A DNA stretch of 8,237 bases from Candidatus Fermentibacteraceae bacterium. GTDB taxonomy: Bacteria; Fermentibacterota; Fermentibacteria; Fermentibacterales; JCC-6. The stretch spans positions 1-8,237 of the forward strand of contig JAUVJW010000066.1 in NCBI GenBank assembly GCA_030596465.1, written 5' to 3'. Position numbers and translations under genes: made by a program. This document shows, piece by piece, positions 5,731 to 8,237 of the stretch; within the stretch, counting starts at the first letter, position 1; every line of letters begins with the position of its first letter. A model generated the notes under the pieces. It worked only from the letters and a program-made list of their open reading frames with translations, was not told where the DNA came from and did not search any database.

Positions 5731-8005
5731 TCAGCCTTTTTCTTTTTTTTGTGGAAAACGTAAGAAGTATCAGAATAAGCAGCACAGCTAAGCCGCTTAT
5801 TATACCACCAAGTACCACATTACGGTTGCTGTAGGTAAATTCAACCGCATGCTCGCCACCTGGAATTTCAACACCGCGCATCCAGCCATTGGCTCTGTAG
5901 ATTGTGGCAGAATTTCCATCGACTGTGACTTCCCAGTTGGGATACCAGGAGTCTGCAAGCACAAGATAACCGGCTCCGGAGGTCAGGGTTCTTACGCGGA
6001 CAAGTTCCGGCAGATCAACAAGTATTTCCGCATTGCCGACAACTCCGTCATATACCGATGGTGTATCTGTAACAAACGATCTGATCTGGGGATCAATTCC
6101 GTTTTGAATTGCGTTAAAACCATCATCAATTGAACCCGCGACAACTGATCGGGGAATGAAAGCTCTGGGCATGGGATCTGCAGGATAACCAGGGATCCCC
6201 TCTGCAAGTATCGGGCGGATCTGTTCCCAGCTGGCAGCACCTTCAGTGGATGCGAAGGCTGTCATGGCTGTTTGTCTCAGTACCCAGGGAGACGAGGTGC
6301 GAACAAGAGCCATGAGCCTGTCAGTGGCTGATGGTTTGGCTGCATGGTAGCCATAGACCGATCTGATTCCAAGAGGAACAAGTTCGTTTCCTCCCGGGAA
6401 CACGCGACCTTCTCCAGCCATTTCTCTAAGCAGAGGTGTATCAGGAAACATAGATTCGATGGTTGTTGAGGGAAGATAAACCTGAAAGTCTCTGTTGAAT
6501 GGAATCAGTTCAACCGATGAAACAGCAAGTATGGAAATCGCAAAAAGCCATTTTGATCCCTTGCCTTTTCTCAGCATGAATACCATTGCCGCAAGAAGTC
6601 CTGTGACTGTAAATACCCTGAGAAAGTCTTTGGAAAGAAGAGATGCCCGTCTTGCGATAATCGCACCGAAGGGGGATGGATCAGTAATACCGTTTTTAGC
6701 CCACCAGGAGGCCTGGAGTGCTCTGGAAATTGGTTCAGCAGCAAGCATAAGAATAAGGAAGAGTCCGGAGGCTCCAGCAAGAACAATCATCACCTTTTTT
6801 AGCTTTCTCGAATTCAATCCCCCTGCAAACAGAGCATCAAAACCCATTCCGGATGCCAGAGCCATGGAAGAGGTTGTTACAAAAGCAGCCATGTGAGGAG
6901 CCCGCAGTTTTCTGAATACCGGAATGATTTTATAGAGCAAAGCGAAAACAGGGGTGTACCCGCCCCAGGAAACCACCGCTCCTGTAATTGCCAGAGTCAT
7001 CAGTGCCAATCTAATTTTTCTATTCTTTCCCGAAATAAGTCCTATTAAACCAAGAGTGAAAAAAGCCACGCCCATGAATTCGCTGGATAGTCTCAGGCCA
7101 AGTCTGCCGAAGTAAACAGGAACACCGTTGACCATGCTGTCGTTGAACCCGTGTCTCAGCCCGAACATACCGGGAAAAACCATTGTCAGAGTTTCCTCCG
7201 GGGCAAGAGAGTAGCTGGAAGCCGTTTCAAGAGACAGATCTTCACCCCTTGAAGTGTGTTTACTGAACTGATAACCGGGATAGAGCTGAACAGCAGCGAG
7301 TGCTCCACCAAGAAGCAGAATTGCGGCAAGGCCACTAAGATTTACAGAAACAGATTTGAGATTAGTTTTTTTTGTAATGAACAGTGCCAGCGCAAACGCG
7401 CAACCTGCGGAATAGAGGATCATCTGAGGATGACTGGCCAGTCCCTGCATTCCAATTGCCACAGCACCTATAGCAATGTACCGGGAATCCGACGATTTTG
7501 CCCACTTAAATACTGCCCAGAGGAGCAGAGGCAGCCAGGCCCAGCAGATGATCTTGCTGCCGTGACCTGCATAAAAGAGGGTATTGGCCCAGGCTCCGGA
7601 GGCGTAGGCAAAGGCACCTGTCAAAGATCCCCATCTGGATACACCTGTTGATTTCAGGAAGAGCCAGGCAAAGAAGCCCGCAAGAACCAGGTGTATTGGG
7701 AAGAGAAAGCGAATTGTTATCTCCGAACCGAAAAGAACCATGGGAAGACCACGGAGAGGATAGAAAACAGGTGAGCTGAAGGATTCGTAGAAAGGAACAC
7801 CGCAAAAAATGTATGGATTCCACAGAGGGAGTTCGCCCAGAGAAAGGCGACTTTCCGTGTATGAGAAAAATGGATAGCCCTGGCTGACAGTATCGCTCAT
7901 GTCTCCGCCGGGCAGACGGGAAGAGGAGAATATGGTCCAGTATGTAAGAACTGCAAGAAGAATCAGTGCAACAGCCAGAACGGTTTTTTCACTTTTTAAG
8001 ATCAT
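5723..8005 (-). CDS. YfhO-family multi-pass membrane protein (GT-C-like glycosyltransferase)
   Basis: This is a 760-residue integral membrane protein. Family hallmarks include GGD at 33-35 in the first extracytoplasmic loop, followed by a Q-x-YPFFSYT stretch and GELPLWNPYIFCGVPFY at 57-73. SHPQM is at 191-195 and KLRAPHM at 366-372. There are many hydrophobic segments between about 8 and 490. Residues about 500-725 form a soluble extracytoplasmic domain ending in ADSWYPNWEVTVDG (684-697), and a last TM (about 730-749) leads to a KKRKR cytosolic tail. YfhO proteins resemble GT-C enzymes, which use polyprenyl-phosphate sugars outside the membrane; Bacillus YfhO and its Listeria relative are implicated in lipoteichoic acid glycosylation. 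A TAA sits directly before the ATG and a strong AGGAGG lies 5 nt upstream, so the start is secure. Both neighbours carry flippase-like domains, which fits a lipid-linked sugar pathway. The family is confident; the acceptor and donor are unknown. Confidence 0.9.
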   Translation of the reverse strand: MILKSEKTVLAVALILLAVLTYWTIFSSSRLPGGDMSDTVSQGYPFFSYTESRLSLGELPLWNPYIFCGVPFYESFSSPVFYPLRGLPMVLFGSEITIRFLFPIHLVLAGFFAWLFLKSTGVSRWGSLTGAFAYASGAWANTLFYAGHGSKIICWAWLPLLLWAVFKWAKSSDSRYIAIGAVAIGMQGLASHPQMILYSAGCAFALALFITKKTNLKSVSVNLSGLAAILLLGGALAAVQLYPGYQFSKHTSRGEDLSLETASSYSLAPEETLTMVFPGMFGLRHGFNDSMVNGVPVYFGRLGLRLSSEFMGVAFFTLGLIGLISGKNRKIRLALMTLAITGAVVSWGGYTPVFALLYKIIPVFRKLRAPHMAAFVTTSSMALASGMGFDALFAGGLNSRKLKKVMIVLAGASGLFLILMLAAEPISRALQASWWAKNGITDPSPFGAIIARRASLLSKDFLRVFTVTGLLAAMVFMLRKGKGSKWLFAISILAVSSVELIPFNRDFQVYLPSTTIESMFPDTPLLREMAGEGRVFPGGNELVPLGIRSVYGYHAAKPSATDRLMALVRTSSPWVLRQTAMTAFASTEGAASWEQIRPILAEGIPGYPADPMPRAFIPRSVVAGSIDDGFNAIQNGIDPQIRSFVTDTPSVYDGVVGNAEILVDLPELVRVRTLTSGAGYLVLADSWYPNWEVTVDGNSATIYRANGWMRGVEIPGGEHAVEFTYSNRNVVLGGIISGLAVLLILILLTFSTKKRKRLNA
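5735..5741 (-). promoter_or_regulatory. Ribosome-binding site inside the YfhO-like gene for the fusion protein
   Basis: On the minus strand AAAAAGG precedes CTGA and then the ATG at 5730, a short 4-nt spacing. It lies in the Lys/Arg codons that end the YfhO-like gene, whose stop (TAA, 5725-5723) overlaps the new start in ATGCATAA. This arrangement favours translational coupling of the two proteins. Confidence 0.55.
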
Positions 8006-8237
8006 TTATTCCTCCTGATAGAAATCGAATTTTTCCGGTATTCAGCAGAGCCAGCAGTAATTCCACCAGAGCCATGAAAAGCCTCTGTCCGGCAATTACC
8101 ACAGCGGCAGGCGCAATCAGCCCGGGTGCTGCGACTGCTGCTGCCGTTGCTTCTCTTATCCCGATGCCACCGGGAACGAAGAACACAATATAGCCAGCCA
8201 GCCATGAAAGTGGCGCGGCAGCAAGTGAATGAGAAAA
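7989..8237 (-). CDS. C-terminus of an LPG_synthase_TM (UPF0104) flippase-like protein (partial)
   Basis: The frame is open from the right edge of the window to a TGA at 7989-7991 and shows the last 82 residues of a membrane protein. It contains AAPLSWLAGYIVFFVPGGIG, then IRE, GQR and a final hydrophobic helix (LFMALVELLLALL) before a short polar tail ending NDLKK. The PGGIGIRE motif and its surroundings match the same region of the 701-residue fusion protein (AAPASWL..., PGGIGVRE, GQR, VVEILFA), so the two are paralogues. The family (COG0392, related to the flippase half of MprF) is linked to lipid or lipid-linked sugar movement across the membrane. The true start lies outside the window; a GTG at 8186 in this frame falls in the middle of the conserved region and is not the start. 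The gene overlaps the YfhO-like gene by 17 nt and so precedes it in the same operon. Confidence 0.85.
   Translation of the reverse strand, partial: FSHSLAAAPLSWLAGYIVFFVPGGIGIREATAAAVAAPGLIAPAAVVIAGQRLFMALVELLLALLNTGKIRFLSGGINDLKK
8011..8016 (-). promoter_or_regulatory. Strong Shine-Dalgarno for the YfhO-like gene
   Basis: AGGAGG on the minus strand, followed by AATAA and the ATG at 8005, is a full consensus site at a 5-nt spacing. It lies inside the end of the upstream flippase-like gene, so the YfhO-like protein can be initiated independently even though the genes overlap by 17 nt. Confidence 0.85.

Noticed and set aside
5723..5755. A-rich slippery run (A8GA5 on the minus strand) at the end of the YfhO-like gene, possibly fusing it to the next gene by frameshift
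   Set aside because: In the frame of the downstream gene a TGA lies directly before its ATG, so a shifted ribosome or slipped transcript would stop there. The run simply encodes the KKRKR tail.
6495..6896. 133-codon forward reading frame
   Set aside because: It lies antisense within the well-supported YfhO-like gene, its translation has no recognisable domain, and it has no ribosome-binding context.
7256..7651. 131-codon forward reading frame with many cysteines
   Set aside because: It is the antisense shadow of the YfhO-like gene; the composition looks random and no family motif is present.
1..8237. tRNA, rRNA, CRISPR array, insertion sequence or attachment site
   Set aside because: No cloverleaf, direct-repeat array, terminal inverted repeats with a transposase, or rRNA-like sequence was seen on either strand by eye.

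Overview
The window looks like a piece of chromosome from an uncultivated bacterium, probably a member of the FCB superphylum or a related phylum. GC content is close to even by eye. The clues are a large ASPIC/UnbV (CRTAC1-type) beta-propeller protein, a tryptophan- and glycine-rich secreted propeller-like protein, and multi-pass envelope genes packed with overlaps. There is no rRNA, tRNA or marker gene, so the phylum is only a guess. I see no mobile element, CRISPR array or phage gene.

Plus strand, left half. The 3' end of an unrecognised gene (3-140) is followed 14 nt later by an 843-residue protein (155-2686). That protein has a weak N-terminal signal, a TPR-like helical region, seven DxDxDG calcium loops typical of FG-GAP/VCBS propeller blades, and a C-terminal ASPIC/UnbV domain. 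Next is what looks like a self-contained expression unit: a near-consensus sigma-70-type promoter (2667-2695), a 17-bp imperfect palindrome (2706-2722), a G8A6 ribosome-binding tract, a 274-residue secreted protein of unknown function (2746-3570), and a perfect 14-bp hairpin terminator (3584-3615). The hairpin also serves the convergent operon on the other strand.

Minus strand, right half. An operon enters from the right edge with overlapping genes. First is the C-terminus of an LPG-synthase-TM (UPF0104/COG0392, flippase-like) membrane protein (7989-8237). Then comes a YfhO-family GT-C-like membrane protein (5723-8005). Last is a 701-residue protein (3625-5730) that joins a second flippase-like membrane domain to a cytosolic radical SAM domain with a shortened SPASM-like tail. 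The two flippase-like domains are clearly related around the PGGIG(I/V)RE motif, so they are paralogues on either side of YfhO.

The simplest reading of the operon is a membrane pathway that builds, modifies and moves a lipid-linked (probably glycolipid) envelope component. In it the radical SAM enzyme is tethered to a membrane domain that may carry or present its lipid substrate. The families and motifs are visible in the sequence; the substrate and the pathway are inference. The flippase/radical SAM fusion is the most interesting item here.
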